A DNA stretch of 64,000 nt from an uncultured Pseudomonadota bacterium (GTDB taxonomy: Bacteria; Myxococcota_A; UBA796; SXON01): positions 26,123 to 90,122 of the forward strand of contig CAIUMM010000210.1 of NCBI GenBank assembly GCA_903900265.1, given 5' to 3'. The notes under the pieces are model-generated. The model saw nothing but the letters and a program-made list of their open reading frames with translations. It ran no database searches and was not told the origin of the DNA. Of this stretch, positions 42,902 to 51,921 are shown one piece after another; position 1 is the stretch's first letter; each line of letters begins with the position of its first letter. The position numbers and the translations under genes are program-made.

Positions 42902-45900
42902 AAAATGTTTCGCTTTTCCGCTCGGCCTCTCGCTCGGCCTCTCGCTCGGCGCTCCCCGCGAGCTTGGGCCGCGGCTTGCGCTCCATGCTGGGCGCCAACG
43001 TGTTCGCGCTCACCGCGATGCTCGCGGCCTGCGCTCCCGAAACCAAAACCGCGATCCTCGTCGACTATGACGTCGCGGATTCGATCGACGCCGCCTCCGA
43101 TTGGAAGCTGATCGTGTCGTCCGACACGCCCTGGGCCGACACCAGCGACGATCGCTTTGGCGACTGGGTCGGAGACGCCGATCTGGAGTATGCGATCGAG
43201 CTCGACACGCGCGACGGCGGCCTCGCTTCGACCGAGATCCATCCGGGCGACAACGTCGGTCCGTTCAGCTTTCAGCTGATGGGCTTTGACGCCGGCTCGA
43301 TGACCGTCGACTCCAAGTCCGTCGGCCCGATCGCGTTCGAGACCGACATGGTGGTGTCGTTCACCATCACCGGTCGCGTGCTCGACACCCCGCTCAACGG
43401 CTGCAACGATGGGTCGGACAACGACGCCGACGGTTGGATTGACGTGGCCGATCCCGACTGTGCCTCGGGCATCGACGAGGTCGGCTTCGGGACCAACCAG
43501 TGCAACGACGGCGTCGACAATGACGGCGATGCCGCCTTGGATCAGGCAGACAGCGACTGCGCGGACGGCCTCGACAACGACGAAGCCGGCAGCTGCAACA
43601 ACGGCCTCGATGACGACGGCGACGGCTGGCCCGACAGCGAGGATCCGGACTGCACCTCCCGCCACACCGAGCTCCCCAGCGAAGGCGCGGGTTTTGGCGG
43701 CACCGAGTGCAACAACGGCGTCGACGACGACGACGACGGCGATCTCGACAGCGACGACGCACAGTGCAGTGGCGCGGGCGATAATTCCGAGTACGCGCCC
43801 AGCTGTGCCGACGGGGAGGACGACGACGGCGACGGCTACACCGACGACGCCGATCCGGACTGCATGACCGGCACCGTGGAGGCCGGCTATTCGGACTACG
43901 GCTGCAACAACGGCGAAGATGACGACGGCGACGGCGCGATCGACGGCGCTGATCGGTCCTGCGCGGACGCTACCGATGACACCGAAGCCAACCTCTGTGA
44001 AGACGGCGTCGATAATGACGGCGATAGCTGGGTGGATCTCGACGATCCCTCGTGTCGCTCGTCGACCGGCGACTCGGAGGGCGGCTTTGCCGGGACCTCC
44101 GAGTGCAACGACGGCGTGGACAACGACGGCGACGGCTTGGTGGACGGCAACGACGGCGAGTGCACCGACGCCAACGACGACTTCGAGAACACCGACTGCT
44201 TCGACGGCGACGACAACGACGGCGACGGCTGGTCCGACGCCGATGACCCCGACTGCGAGTTTGGCAGCACCGAGGTCTCGTTCGACGCGACGCTCACCTG
44301 CAACGACGGCATCGACAACGACGGCGATGGCTTGGTGGACGGGCTTGACGTCGATTGCACCGACGCCTTTGTGGCCGAAGCGAGCTTGTGCGGCGACGGT
44401 CTGGACAATGACGGCGACGGCTGGTCGGATCTCGACGACCCCGACTGCGCCACCGGCGCCAGCGAGGTTGGCTTCGGCGCGCTCCCCTGCAACGACGGTC
44501 TCGACAACGACGGCGACTTCGCCATCGACTGGGCCGATGACGACTGCACCTCCGCCACCATCGCCGCCGAAGCGCCCTCCTGCGAGGACGAGACCGACGA
44601 CGACGGCGACGGCTGGACCGACATGGCCGATCCGGACTGCGTGACCGGCAGCGCCGAAGTCGCCTTCGGCTCCACCGAGTGCAACGACGGCGCCGACAAC
44701 GACGCCGACGGCCTCGCCGACGCCGACGACCCCGACTGTGACACCGCCGACGACACCGCCGAGGCCTCCTACGCCTGCTCCAACGGCGAGGACGAAGACG
44801 GCGATGGCTGGTTTGACACCGAGGACCCCGGCTGCTCGTCCAGCACCGACACCACCGAGACCCCGGCGGTCTCGGCCTACCGCTGCAACAACGGCACCGA
44901 CGACGACGCTGACGGCCTCGTCGACGCCGATGATCCGGGCTGCACCTCCGGGCGCGACACCGACGAGACCGATCCGCTCACCGACTGCAACGACGGCGTC
45001 GATGAAGACGGCGACGGCTGGATCGACGCGGCGGACCCCGACTGCGCCGACGGCAGCACCGACGAGGGCTCCTTCGGGACCTCGCCGTGCAACGACGCCT
45101 TCGACAACGACGGCGACGGCTTGTTCGACGCCGATGATCCCGACTGCGCCGACGCTTGGGACATCCTCGAGTCTACCGCCGCTTCCAGCTGCGCGGACGG
45201 CTCCGATGACGACGGCGACGGCTGGGTGGACAGCGCCGATCCCGACTGTGACGCCGGCTCCGACGAGGTAGGCTACGGCTCCGGCGACTGCAACGACGGC
45301 GTGGACAATGACGGCGACGACAACGTCGACAACGACGACGCGGGCTGCTCCTCCGCCAGTGACTCCACCGAGGCGGATCCCACCGGGTCCTGCTACGACG
45401 GCGTGGACTCGGACGACGACGGCTGGGTGGACAGCGCGGATCCCGACTGCGACTCCGGAAACGACGAGCTGGGCTTGGGCACTTCGGCGTGCAACGACGG
45501 CGTAGACGGCGACGGCGACTTCTACATCGACTCGATGGACGCCGGCTGCGCGAACGCGGGCGACGACAACGAAGACGACGGCGCCGACGACTGCGAGAAC
45601 GGTCTGGACGACGACGGCGACGGTTGGGTGGACGCGCTGGACGCCGACTGTGGCGGCGGCGATGAGCTGGGCATCGGCACCCGAGAGTGCGACAACGGGC
45701 TGGACGACGACGGCGACGGCTTGGCCGATCGCTATGATCCCGACTGCCAGGTCGGCTGGGACGACGACGAGGCCACCGGGCTCGACGGCTGCGCCAACGG
45801 CTACGACGACGACGCCGATGGCTACACCGACGCCGAAGATCCGGACTGTGGCACCGGCTCGGAGGAGGTCGGCTTCTTGACCTCGCCGTGCAATGACGGC

Positions 45901-47211
45901 CGCGACAACGACTACGACGGCACCGCAGACGCGGACGACGCGGATTGTGTCTCGGCGAGCTGGGGTTGGGAGAGCCGCAACTCGGGCTGCAAGAACGGCA
46001 CCGACGACGATCTGGACGGCTGGATCGACGCCGATGACGTGGACTGCGCCACCGGTCCCGAAGACGGCGGCTCCGTCGTCGCAGCGTGCTCCGACGGCGT
46101 AGACAACGACGGCGACGGCCTGACCGACGCCGACGATCTGGACTGCGTCGATGGCTTTGACAATGGCGAGTCCGATCTCGGCGGCGACTGTCGCGACGGG
46201 CGCGATGAAGACGGCGATGGCTGGATCGACGGCGAGGACCCGGACTGCGCGTTCGGGGACGTCGAGGTCGGGTACGCTTCGACCGCGTGCAACGACGGCT
46301 CGGACAACGACGCCGATGGTGTGGTCGACGGCGCGGATTCGGGCTGCTTCGAGGCCTGGGACGATGTGGAGACCAACCCGGCGGCGAGCTGCGCCGATGG
46401 TTTGGACGCCGACGCCGATGGCTGGATCGACATGGAGGATCCCGACTGCCAGCGGGCGACCGCCGAGTCGGGCGTAGGCGTGTCCGAATGCAACGACGGC
46501 GTGGACAACGACGGCGACGGCGTCGAAGACAGCGCCGACTCCGATTGCAGCGGCGCGCTCGACAACGTCGAAGGCACGGTGAGCGCCGGCTCGCCCTCGT
46601 GCGCCGACGGGACCGATGACGACGGCGATGGCTGGGTAGACGGCGCTGATCCCGACTGCGCTTGGCTGGGCGTCGAGAGCGGCTACGACCTCTTCGCGTG
46701 CAATGACGGCGTCGACGACGACGGCGACGGCTGGGCCGACGCCGACGATCCGGGCTGCCTCGGCGGCACCGACGAGGACGAGACCCACACGCCCGCGTGT
46801 GACGACGGCGACGACAACGACGGCGACGGCTGGTACGACCTCGAAGACCCGGACTGCACCGACGCATCCGACAACCTTGAAGACGGCGGCTACAGCACGA
46901 CAGCGTGCAACGACGGCGTGGACAACGACGGCGACGGCTTAGTCGACGGTGTGGACTACGGCTGCGACAGCGCCACCGACACCAGCGAGACCGATCCGGT
47001 GACGGAGTGCAACGACGGTCTCGACAACGACGGCGACGGTTGGTCGGACCTCGACGATCCCGCATGCGCGTACTCCCCGCTCACCGCGCTGGAGAACGAC
47101 GGCTACACCGCGAACGCGTGCAACGACTCCGTGGACAACGACGGCACCGGCGGCGCGGACTCCCGTGACCCTCAGTGCACCGACGGGTACGACAACTCCG
47201 AGAGCCGGTAG
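42898..47211 (+). CDS. Giant acidic repeat lipoprotein (CNDGxDNDGDG repeats)
   Basis: A 1,437-aa protein. The signal contains a duplicated SASR unit and ends in AMLAAC (C45), so it is probably a lipoprotein. Residues 46-160 form a beta domain (DLEYAIELDTRDGG). From about 167 to the end there are some fifty units of about 23-25 residues with the core CNDGxDNDGDGxxDxxDPDC, each with two Cys and an Asp-rich loop like thrombospondin type 3 or EF-hand calcium sites. Composition is dominated by Asp, Gly and Cys. It is coupled to the PEGA gene by ATGA. A long calcium-stiffened surface stalk is the likely form; function is inferred. Confidence 0.85.
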   Translation: MKNVSLFRSASRSASRSALPASLGRGLRSMLGANVFALTAMLAACAPETKTAILVDYDVADSIDAASDWKLIVSSDTPWADTSDDRFGDWVGDADLEYAIELDTRDGGLASTEIHPGDNVGPFSFQLMGFDAGSMTVDSKSVGPIAFETDMVVSFTITGRVLDTPLNGCNDGSDNDADGWIDVADPDCASGIDEVGFGTNQCNDGVDNDGDAALDQADSDCADGLDNDEAGSCNNGLDDDGDGWPDSEDPDCTSRHTELPSEGAGFGGTECNNGVDDDDDGDLDSDDAQCSGAGDNSEYAPSCADGEDDDGDGYTDDADPDCMTGTVEAGYSDYGCNNGEDDDGDGAIDGADRSCADATDDTEANLCEDGVDNDGDSWVDLDDPSCRSSTGDSEGGFAGTSECNDGVDNDGDGLVDGNDGECTDANDDFENTDCFDGDDNDGDGWSDADDPDCEFGSTEVSFDATLTCNDGIDNDGDGLVDGLDVDCTDAFVAEASLCGDGLDNDGDGWSDLDDPDCATGASEVGFGALPCNDGLDNDGDFAIDWADDDCTSATIAAEAPSCEDETDDDGDGWTDMADPDCVTGSAEVAFGSTECNDGADNDADGLADADDPDCDTADDTAEASYACSNGEDEDGDGWFDTEDPGCSSSTDTTETPAVSAYRCNNGTDDDADGLVDADDPGCTSGRDTDETDPLTDCNDGVDEDGDGWIDAADPDCADGSTDEGSFGTSPCNDAFDNDGDGLFDADDPDCADAWDILESTAASSCADGSDDDGDGWVDSADPDCDAGSDEVGYGSGDCNDGVDNDGDDNVDNDDAGCSSASDSTEADPTGSCYDGVDSDDDGWVDSADPDCDSGNDELGLGTSACNDGVDGDGDFYIDSMDAGCANAGDDNEDDGADDCENGLDDDGDGWVDALDADCGGGDELGIGTRECDNGLDDDGDGLADRYDPDCQVGWDDDEATGLDGCANGYDDDADGYTDAEDPDCGTGSEEVGFLTSPCNDGRDNDYDGTADADDADCVSASWGWESRNSGCKNGTDDDLDGWIDADDVDCATGPEDGGSVVAACSDGVDNDGDGLTDADDLDCVDGFDNGESDLGGDCRDGRDEDGDGWIDGEDPDCAFGDVEVGYASTACNDGSDNDADGVVDGADSGCFEAWDDVETNPAASCADGLDADADGWIDMEDPDCQRATAESGVGVSECNDGVDNDGDGVEDSADSDCSGALDNVEGTVSAGSPSCADGTDDDGDGWVDGADPDCAWLGVESGYDLFACNDGVDDDGDGWADADDPGCLGGTDEDETHTPACDDGDDNDGDGWYDLEDPDCTDASDNLEDGGYSTTACNDGVDNDGDGLVDGVDYGCDSATDTSETDPVTECNDGLDNDGDGWSDLDDPACAYSPLTALENDGYTANACNDSVDNDGTGGADSRDPQCTDGYDNSESR
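43396..47211 (+). repeat. About fifty tandem Asp/Gly/Cys units
   Basis: Units alternate between a GDGW-xD-xxDPDC form and a GDGLVDxxDxDC form. At the DNA level the core GACAACGACGGCGACGGC recurs nearly unchanged, so the array is prone to slippage and to assembly errors. Confidence 0.88.
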
Positions 47212-47261
47212 CGCGGGGTGCGGGACCGCGCAGGGTGCGCAGCAGCATGGTAGGTGCACCC

Positions 47262-48455
47262 ATGCCCACCGCTCTCAACGACGTCCCTACGCCGCTCGCC
47301 GGCGTGCTCGAGTGGTTTTCGAGCGACGCCTGTCGCGCGCTGTCCATGGATGCGACGCTCGACGCGATGGGCAACCTGCTGTGTGCGCAGGGCTTTCCCC
47401 TGTGGCGCATCAGCACCAGCTTGTTCACGTCCCATCCCGAGATTCACGCCCGCGAGCTGGTGTGGACCCGAGGCGCGGGTGTTCGTACCCGGGAGATGCC
47501 GTACGGCGTGCTGGACTCCCCTGCGTTTCAAGCCAGCCCGATCGCGGCGGTGTTCGGCGGCGAGTCTAGGATCCGCTGTCGGCTGTGGATCGACGAGGAG
47601 CGTCGCCGCTTCCCCGTTCTGGATGACCTCGCGCTCGCCGGCGCCACCGACTACGTCATCAACGGCGTGCACTTCAGCGACGGGCGGATCAACTGCATCT
47701 CCGTCGCCAGCGACCGTGCTGAGGGGTTCACCGACGCCGAATGCGAGGCGCTCCGGAAGATCCTGCCGATGGCCTCGATGCGATTGGAGCTGGAGTCGCA
47801 CCGGTTCGCGATGCAGTCCCTGCTCGCCGTGTACCTTGGCTCCAACGCCGCTACGCGGGTCGCGACCGGAGCGTTCCGACGTGGCACCGGCGAGAAGATC
47901 GAAGCAGCGGTCTGGTTCTCCGACCTGCGCGGGTTCACCGCGCTCGGGGACACGTGCTCCCCGGAAGAGGTCGTTGCGAGGCTCGACGCGCACTTCGAGC
48001 GCATCGGCGGCGCGGTCGAGGGGGAGGGCGGCGAGATCCTGAAGTTCATCGGCGACGCGGTGCTCGCGATTTTTCCGTGTCGGGACGGAGGCCCTCAGGC
48101 CGCCTGCGAGCGCGCGGCTCGGGCGGCCGAGGCGTGCCAACGCGCGATGGACGCGGATCGAGCGGGCGGCGCGCCGATGCTGGAGGTCGGCATCGCGCTC
48201 CACCTCGGCGAGGTCATGTACGGCAACATCGGCACGCAAAACCGGCTCGACTTCACGGTGATCGGCGCGGCGGTGAACGTAGCGTCGCGCGTAGAGGGGA
48301 TGTGCAAGAGCCTCGGGCAGCGGGTGTTGCTCACCGGCGAGGTCGCGCAGCACCTGAAGGGGACGCAGCTCACGGCGCTGGGCGACTACACCCTGCGCGG
48401 GGTCGCGGCTCCGGTGGCGTTGTATGCGCCCGCAGGAAGCCTCACGGCGCGTTGA
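47262..48455 (+). CDS. Class III adenylate/guanylate cyclase with N-terminal sensor region
   Basis: A 397-aa protein. Residues 1-200 resemble a GAF-like sensor. The cyclase domain (about 215-390) has AAVWFSDLRGFTALGD with the metal-binding Asp, then GGEILKFIGDAVLAIFP with the base-recognising Lys and the second metal Asp, RLDFTVIGAAVNVASRVEG with the Asp that selects adenine and the transition-state Asn and Arg. All catalytic residues are present, so it should make cAMP. The ATG at 47262 has AGGTG seven bases upstream; an ATG at 47247 is in frame. The 3' end overlaps the next convergent gene by 14 bp. Confidence 0.88.
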   Translation: MPTALNDVPTPLAGVLEWFSSDACRALSMDATLDAMGNLLCAQGFPLWRISTSLFTSHPEIHARELVWTRGAGVRTREMPYGVLDSPAFQASPIAAVFGGESRIRCRLWIDEERRRFPVLDDLALAGATDYVINGVHFSDGRINCISVASDRAEGFTDAECEALRKILPMASMRLELESHRFAMQSLLAVYLGSNAATRVATGAFRRGTGEKIEAAVWFSDLRGFTALGDTCSPEEVVARLDAHFERIGGAVEGEGGEILKFIGDAVLAIFPCRDGGPQAACERAARAAEACQRAMDADRAGGAPMLEVGIALHLGEVMYGNIGTQNRLDFTVIGAAVNVASRVEGMCKSLGQRVLLTGEVAQHLKGTQLTALGDYTLRGVAAPVALYAPAGSLTAR

Positions 48456-49209
48456 CCATCCCACGGATGATCAGATCCAGCAGCCGCGCGGTTTTTGGCA
48501 GGTGGCGGCAATGGCTGCGCAGCGACTCCGCCGCTTGTTTTTTGCGCAGGATCGGCAGCACCCGCACGAACAAGTCATCGGGCTCGGGGCCCCAGACCGC
48601 CGCGAGCTGAGCGATGATCGGGCTGTCGTGCGCGGTGTCGAGCGCTGCACCCGCGGCGCGGAGCATCGCGTCGAAGCGATCGACCCCAAGCAGCGCTGCA
48701 GCGGGCTCGGCCCTGCCGGTGGCGCCAGCGGCGAGCACCAGACCCTCGACGTGCCCGGCTTCGGCGTGGTTTCTGCAGGCCTGCGCGAACGCGGGGTGAT
48801 GGCTGCACGCGGAGAGGTGGGCGAGACCGGCGCGCGGGCCTTCGACCTTCCGCGACAGCGCGACCAGCCAGCTCGCTCCGGGATGCCGGCGCGCCGCGGT
48901 GGTCAACACCGGCAGCGCCGCCTCGGCTCCGCCGAGCTCCAAAAGCCGTGGCCACGCCCCGCGCGGCGAGAGCACCGCTTCGATGCGCTCCGCATGCGGC
49001 AACGCGGCGAGGATCAGCGCTGCTCCGCCCGGGGAGCGGGTGCCGCACACGACCTCGGCGAGCGCGAGCGGATCGGCAACGGCGAGCGCGTCGAGCAGCG
49101 GGCCCAAGGGACGGCCTTCGGCCTGCTTGACGGCGTCGAGCAGGAGATCGGTCTGCAGACGCAGGTCGAGGCCATCGATCCGGCCTTGAAGGATGCCGTC
49201 GACGCTCAT
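48442..49209 (-). CDS. Hypothetical Ala-rich helical protein
   Basis: A 255-aa soluble protein made almost wholly of Ala/Leu-rich helices (LLLDAVKQAEGRPLGPLLDA, LALAEVVCGTRSPGGAALI), suggestive of HEAT- or TPR-like repeats. No motif is recognised. The ATG overlaps the stop of the upstream gene by 4 bp. It is the last gene of a minus-strand set with thiolase. Confidence 0.5.
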   Translation of the reverse strand: MSVDGILQGRIDGLDLRLQTDLLLDAVKQAEGRPLGPLLDALAVADPLALAEVVCGTRSPGGAALILAALPHAERIEAVLSPRGAWPRLLELGGAEAALPVLTTAARRHPGASWLVALSRKVEGPRAGLAHLSACSHHPAFAQACRNHAEAGHVEGLVLAAGATGRAEPAAALLGVDRFDAMLRAAGAALDTAHDSPIIAQLAAVWGPEPDDLFVRVLPILRKKQAAESLRSHCRHLPKTARLLDLIIRGMVNAP

Positions 49210-49739
49210 GGCCGCACCCCGCACGCGAGCGCCATCTCGGTGGGCTTGGGCAAGGCGATCCCGGGCGGCAAGCCCAAGAAGCGCAGCCCCGGTCGGAGCG
49301 GCGGTTGCGGAACCGGCGCACGCTCGGGCGCGCCCGGCTCTGTGAACAGCGGCGAGCCCGAGAGCGCGGCCGCGACCCACCCGCTGTGGCCTTCCACCCA
49401 GACGGCTTCCAAACCGGTGGACGAGAGCACGATCCCAGCAGGGTCTACCGCTGCAAAAAGCAGCGAGAGATCCCCCCGCGACTTCCATTTTTCGGCGAGC
49501 GTGTCGACGGCCGCCCACGCAGACGTGATGGCCGCGAAGCGACCATCGCCGCGGACCGTGGCGAGCACATCGCGCAGCGCCTCGGCGGCTTCAAAAGCAT
49601 CTTCGGGGAGCGCAGACCACGCGATCCGACCCGCCCACGCCAGCCGGATCGCCCCGCCCTCCCAGCTCCCGCGCACATGCCCGGCGAACGGCCAGCGACC
49701 GGGGCTGCCCGGCATCCACACTTCGATGGCGTCCGGCAC
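49206..49739 (-). CDS. Hypothetical protein
   Basis: A 177-aa protein with a GTG start directly next to the end of the thiolase gene. Segments WPFAGHVRGSWEGGAIRLAW and DLSLLFAAVDPAGIVLSSTG are beta-rich and slightly resemble the core strands of PP2C-type phosphatases, but the metal-binding Asp residues are not evident. It overlaps the next gene by 4 bp. No function is assigned. Confidence 0.45.
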   Translation of the reverse strand: MPDAIEVWMPGSPGRWPFAGHVRGSWEGGAIRLAWAGRIAWSALPEDAFEAAEALRDVLATVRGDGRFAAITSAWAAVDTLAEKWKSRGDLSLLFAAVDPAGIVLSSTGLEAVWVEGHSGWVAAALSGSPLFTEPGAPERAPVPQPPLRPGLRFLGLPPGIALPKPTEMALACGVRP

Positions 49740-50873
49740 CTATACGTCCCGGTCGATGACGGTGGTGATGCCTTGGCCGAAGCCGATGCACATCGTCGCG
49801 AGGCCGCGTCGGCCGCCGGTGCGCTCGAGCACGCCCAACAGCGTAGCGATGAGGCGCGCGCCCGAGGCCCCCAATGGGTGCCCTAAGGCGATCGCGCCGC
49901 CGTGGACGTTGACCCGCGCGGGGTCCAGCTCCAGCGCCTGCGAGCAGCCGAGCACGACCGACGCGAAGGCCTCGTTCATCTCGACGGCGTCGATGTCGTT
50001 CACCGTCAGACCCGCGCGTGTCAGCGCTTTCTGGGTAGCCGGGATCGGGGCCGTCAGCATGATCGTCGGATCCACCCCTGCGGTCGCCATCGTGACCACC
50101 CGCGCCCGGGGTTTGAGCCCGTAGCGGCGAACCGCGTCTCCGCTGGCGATCAGCACCGCGGCTGCGCCATCGCTGATCTGCGAGGAGGATCCTGCGGTGA
50201 TCACGCCGTCTGCAGCGAACGCGGGCTTTAGCTTTGCGAGTCGTTCGAGGGAGGTGTCCCGGCGCACGCCTTCGTCGCGGCCGAGCCCGCAGACCGGGGC
50301 GATCTCGGCGTCGAACCAGCCCGCGTCTTGGGCACGCGCGGCGCGTTGGTGGCTCTCGAGGCTGTACGCATCGAGGGCCTCGCGCCGCAGGCCAAAGCGC
50401 TTGGCCACCAGCTCCGCGGAGGTGCCCTGAGGCACGATGGAGTAGCGCCAGGACAGCTCGGGCGCGGGCGTGACCATCGCGCCGTTCAGCATCATGTCGC
50501 TGCCCATCGGCACGCGGCTCATCGACTCGACGCCAGCGGCGATCACCAGATCTTGAAATCCGGACGCGACGCCCATCGCGGCGAAGTTCACGGCCTGCAG
50601 CGAGCTCCCGCACATGCGGTTGACCGATGCGCCGGTCACGTCGACCGGGAAGCCTGCGAGCAGCGCCGCGTTTCGTGCGATGTTGAGGCCTTGTTCGCCG
50701 ACTTGGCTCACGCAGCCCATCACGACATCTTCGAGGGTCGTAGGATCGACCCCGGTGCGGGCGACGAGCGCCTTCAGGACCTCCGCAGCCAGCACATCCG
50801 GGCGTACATCCTTGTAGCCCTGACGTGCGATCGGCGAGCGGACAGCATCAATGATGTAGGCGGTGTGGGGCAT
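49740..50873 (-). CDS. Acetyl-CoA acyltransferase (thiolase)
   Basis: A 377-aa thiolase. The acyl-accepting Cys88 is in NRMCGSSLQAV, NEAFA is the loop with the active-site Asn, GGAIALGHPLGASGAR holds the catalytic His, and Cys362 in CIGFGQG is the second active Cys (usually CxGxGxG). It condenses or cleaves acetyl-CoA/3-ketoacyl-CoA; degradative (FadA-like) versus biosynthetic cannot be told from sequence alone. The gene follows the DUF3347-like lipoprotein gene by 41 bp. Confidence 0.9.
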   Translation of the reverse strand: MPHTAYIIDAVRSPIARQGYKDVRPDVLAAEVLKALVARTGVDPTTLEDVVMGCVSQVGEQGLNIARNAALLAGFPVDVTGASVNRMCGSSLQAVNFAAMGVASGFQDLVIAAGVESMSRVPMGSDMMLNGAMVTPAPELSWRYSIVPQGTSAELVAKRFGLRREALDAYSLESHQRAARAQDAGWFDAEIAPVCGLGRDEGVRRDTSLERLAKLKPAFAADGVITAGSSSQISDGAAAVLIASGDAVRRYGLKPRARVVTMATAGVDPTIMLTAPIPATQKALTRAGLTVNDIDAVEMNEAFASVVLGCSQALELDPARVNVHGGAIALGHPLGASGARLIATLLGVLERTGGRRGLATMCIGFGQGITTVIDRDV

Positions 50874-50914
50874 GCGGGGTCCTGCGGCGGGGGCCTGCTA
50901 AAAGCGGCGGAGAC

Positions 50915-51577
50915 CTACTGGAAGTTGCCGCAGGTCAGCATCTCGCTGCCATAGTACGGGTTCGCGACGGTGCTCTCGGTCTGCAGCCACTTGGAGCCGC
51001 CTTCGAACATCGGGCAGAAGGCTTCAACCACCTTGGTGGAGCCCTTGCCGCTGTGCTTGTGGAGGAAAAGGCTCACGTCGGCGGACAAGCCCTGAAAGGC
51101 CTTGCGCTTGCCGGCGAGATCCTGCTTGTTGGAGGCCTCCGCCGCTTCGACGATCCGCTTGAGGATCACGTTCTGTTCGGCGCCGAAGTTGCCGAGATCG
51201 ATAGAGCCTTGCGCAACGCCGCGGAGCGCGGTGTACTGGCCGGACAGCCCGCCGTCTTCGCCTTTGACGAGGCGCGTTTCGATGGCGAGGTACTTGTCGA
51301 GCAGGCGCGAGGCGCGATCATCGTCACAGCAGACAAAGGCGGCTTGGTCAAAGGTCTTGGTGGTCGCTGCGGGCGGCGCCACGGTCTCGGGGGCCGGGGC
51401 TGCCGGGGGCGCAGCGGCCTCGGCGGCAGGAGCCGCGGGCGGCGCTACCTCGGCGGGGGCCGGAGGAGCGGGCGGCGCCGGAGGGGCGGGAGGGGCTTCG
51501 GTGGACCCGCCGCTGCACGCGAGCGCGAAGGCGAGGGCGATAGGAAGAACGAAGGCGAGGCGTAGGGGCTGGGTCAT
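50915..51577 (-). CDS. DUF3347-like lipoprotein
   Basis: A 220-aa lipoprotein (signal ending in LAFALAC). An Ala/Pro-rich spacer of about 50 residues follows. The C-terminal 130 residues match the DUF3347 pattern: a helical bundle ending in AFCPMFEGGSKWLQTES, then NPYYGSEMLTCGNF. In other bacteria this domain follows CusB-type metal-efflux adaptors, and the conserved Cys-Pro-Met and Cys-Gly are thought to bind metal. Here it is free-standing, with no RND efflux genes nearby. Confidence 0.75.
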   Translation of the reverse strand: MTQPLRLAFVLPIALAFALACSGGSTEAPPAPPAPPAPPAPAEVAPPAAPAAEAAAPPAAPAPETVAPPAATTKTFDQAAFVCCDDDRASRLLDKYLAIETRLVKGEDGGLSGQYTALRGVAQGSIDLGNFGAEQNVILKRIVEAAEASNKQDLAGKRKAFQGLSADVSLFLHKHSGKGSTKVVEAFCPMFEGGSKWLQTESTVANPYYGSEMLTCGNFQ

Positions 51578-51675
51578 ACAATTCACTCCGAAGACGCCTG
51601 CTAACGCGTGGATGCGATCGTGGGGCTGTTGCACCGGCCAGTTATGGGTTACCGGGTGCGCCCTCGGAGGTCCCG

Positions 51676-51921
51676 ATGTCCCGCACCGTATTCTGGTTTA
51701 TTGGCGGTCTGCTCTGCGCCATCGGCGTGTTCTCGTTGATGTTCAGCTTTGGCGGCGAATACGGCGACTTCGCGATGGCGCATGGCGGGTATGGCGGAGA
51801 TGCCATGGGCGATGTCAAAACCACCGGGTTCTTCCCGGTCGCGGTGCTCTGCATCGGCCTCGGCGCTCCGATCTTGATCGCGCTCAACGCAACCGCGTGG
51901 CGGAAGACCGGCGGCTACTGA
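51676..51921 (+). CDS. Small membrane protein
   Basis: An 81-aa protein with two membrane helices (about 5-25 and 52-71) around a Gly/His-rich loop (MAHGGYGGDAMGD). GGAGG precedes the ATG by six bases. Unknown function. The stop is immediately followed by the TTG start of NAD synthetase. Confidence 0.65.
   Translation: MSRTVFWFIGGLLCAIGVFSLMFSFGGEYGDFAMAHGGYGGDAMGDVKTTGFFPVAVLCIGLGAPILIALNATAWRKTGGY

Noticed and set aside
42853..46788. A 1,311-codon open frame on the minus strand, opposite the giant acidic repeat gene
   Set aside because: It is a by-product of the GACGGCGAC repeat: its translation is a monotonous Val/Ala/Gly pattern, with no signal or domain, while the plus-strand frame has a lipoprotein signal and regular Cys/Asp spacing.
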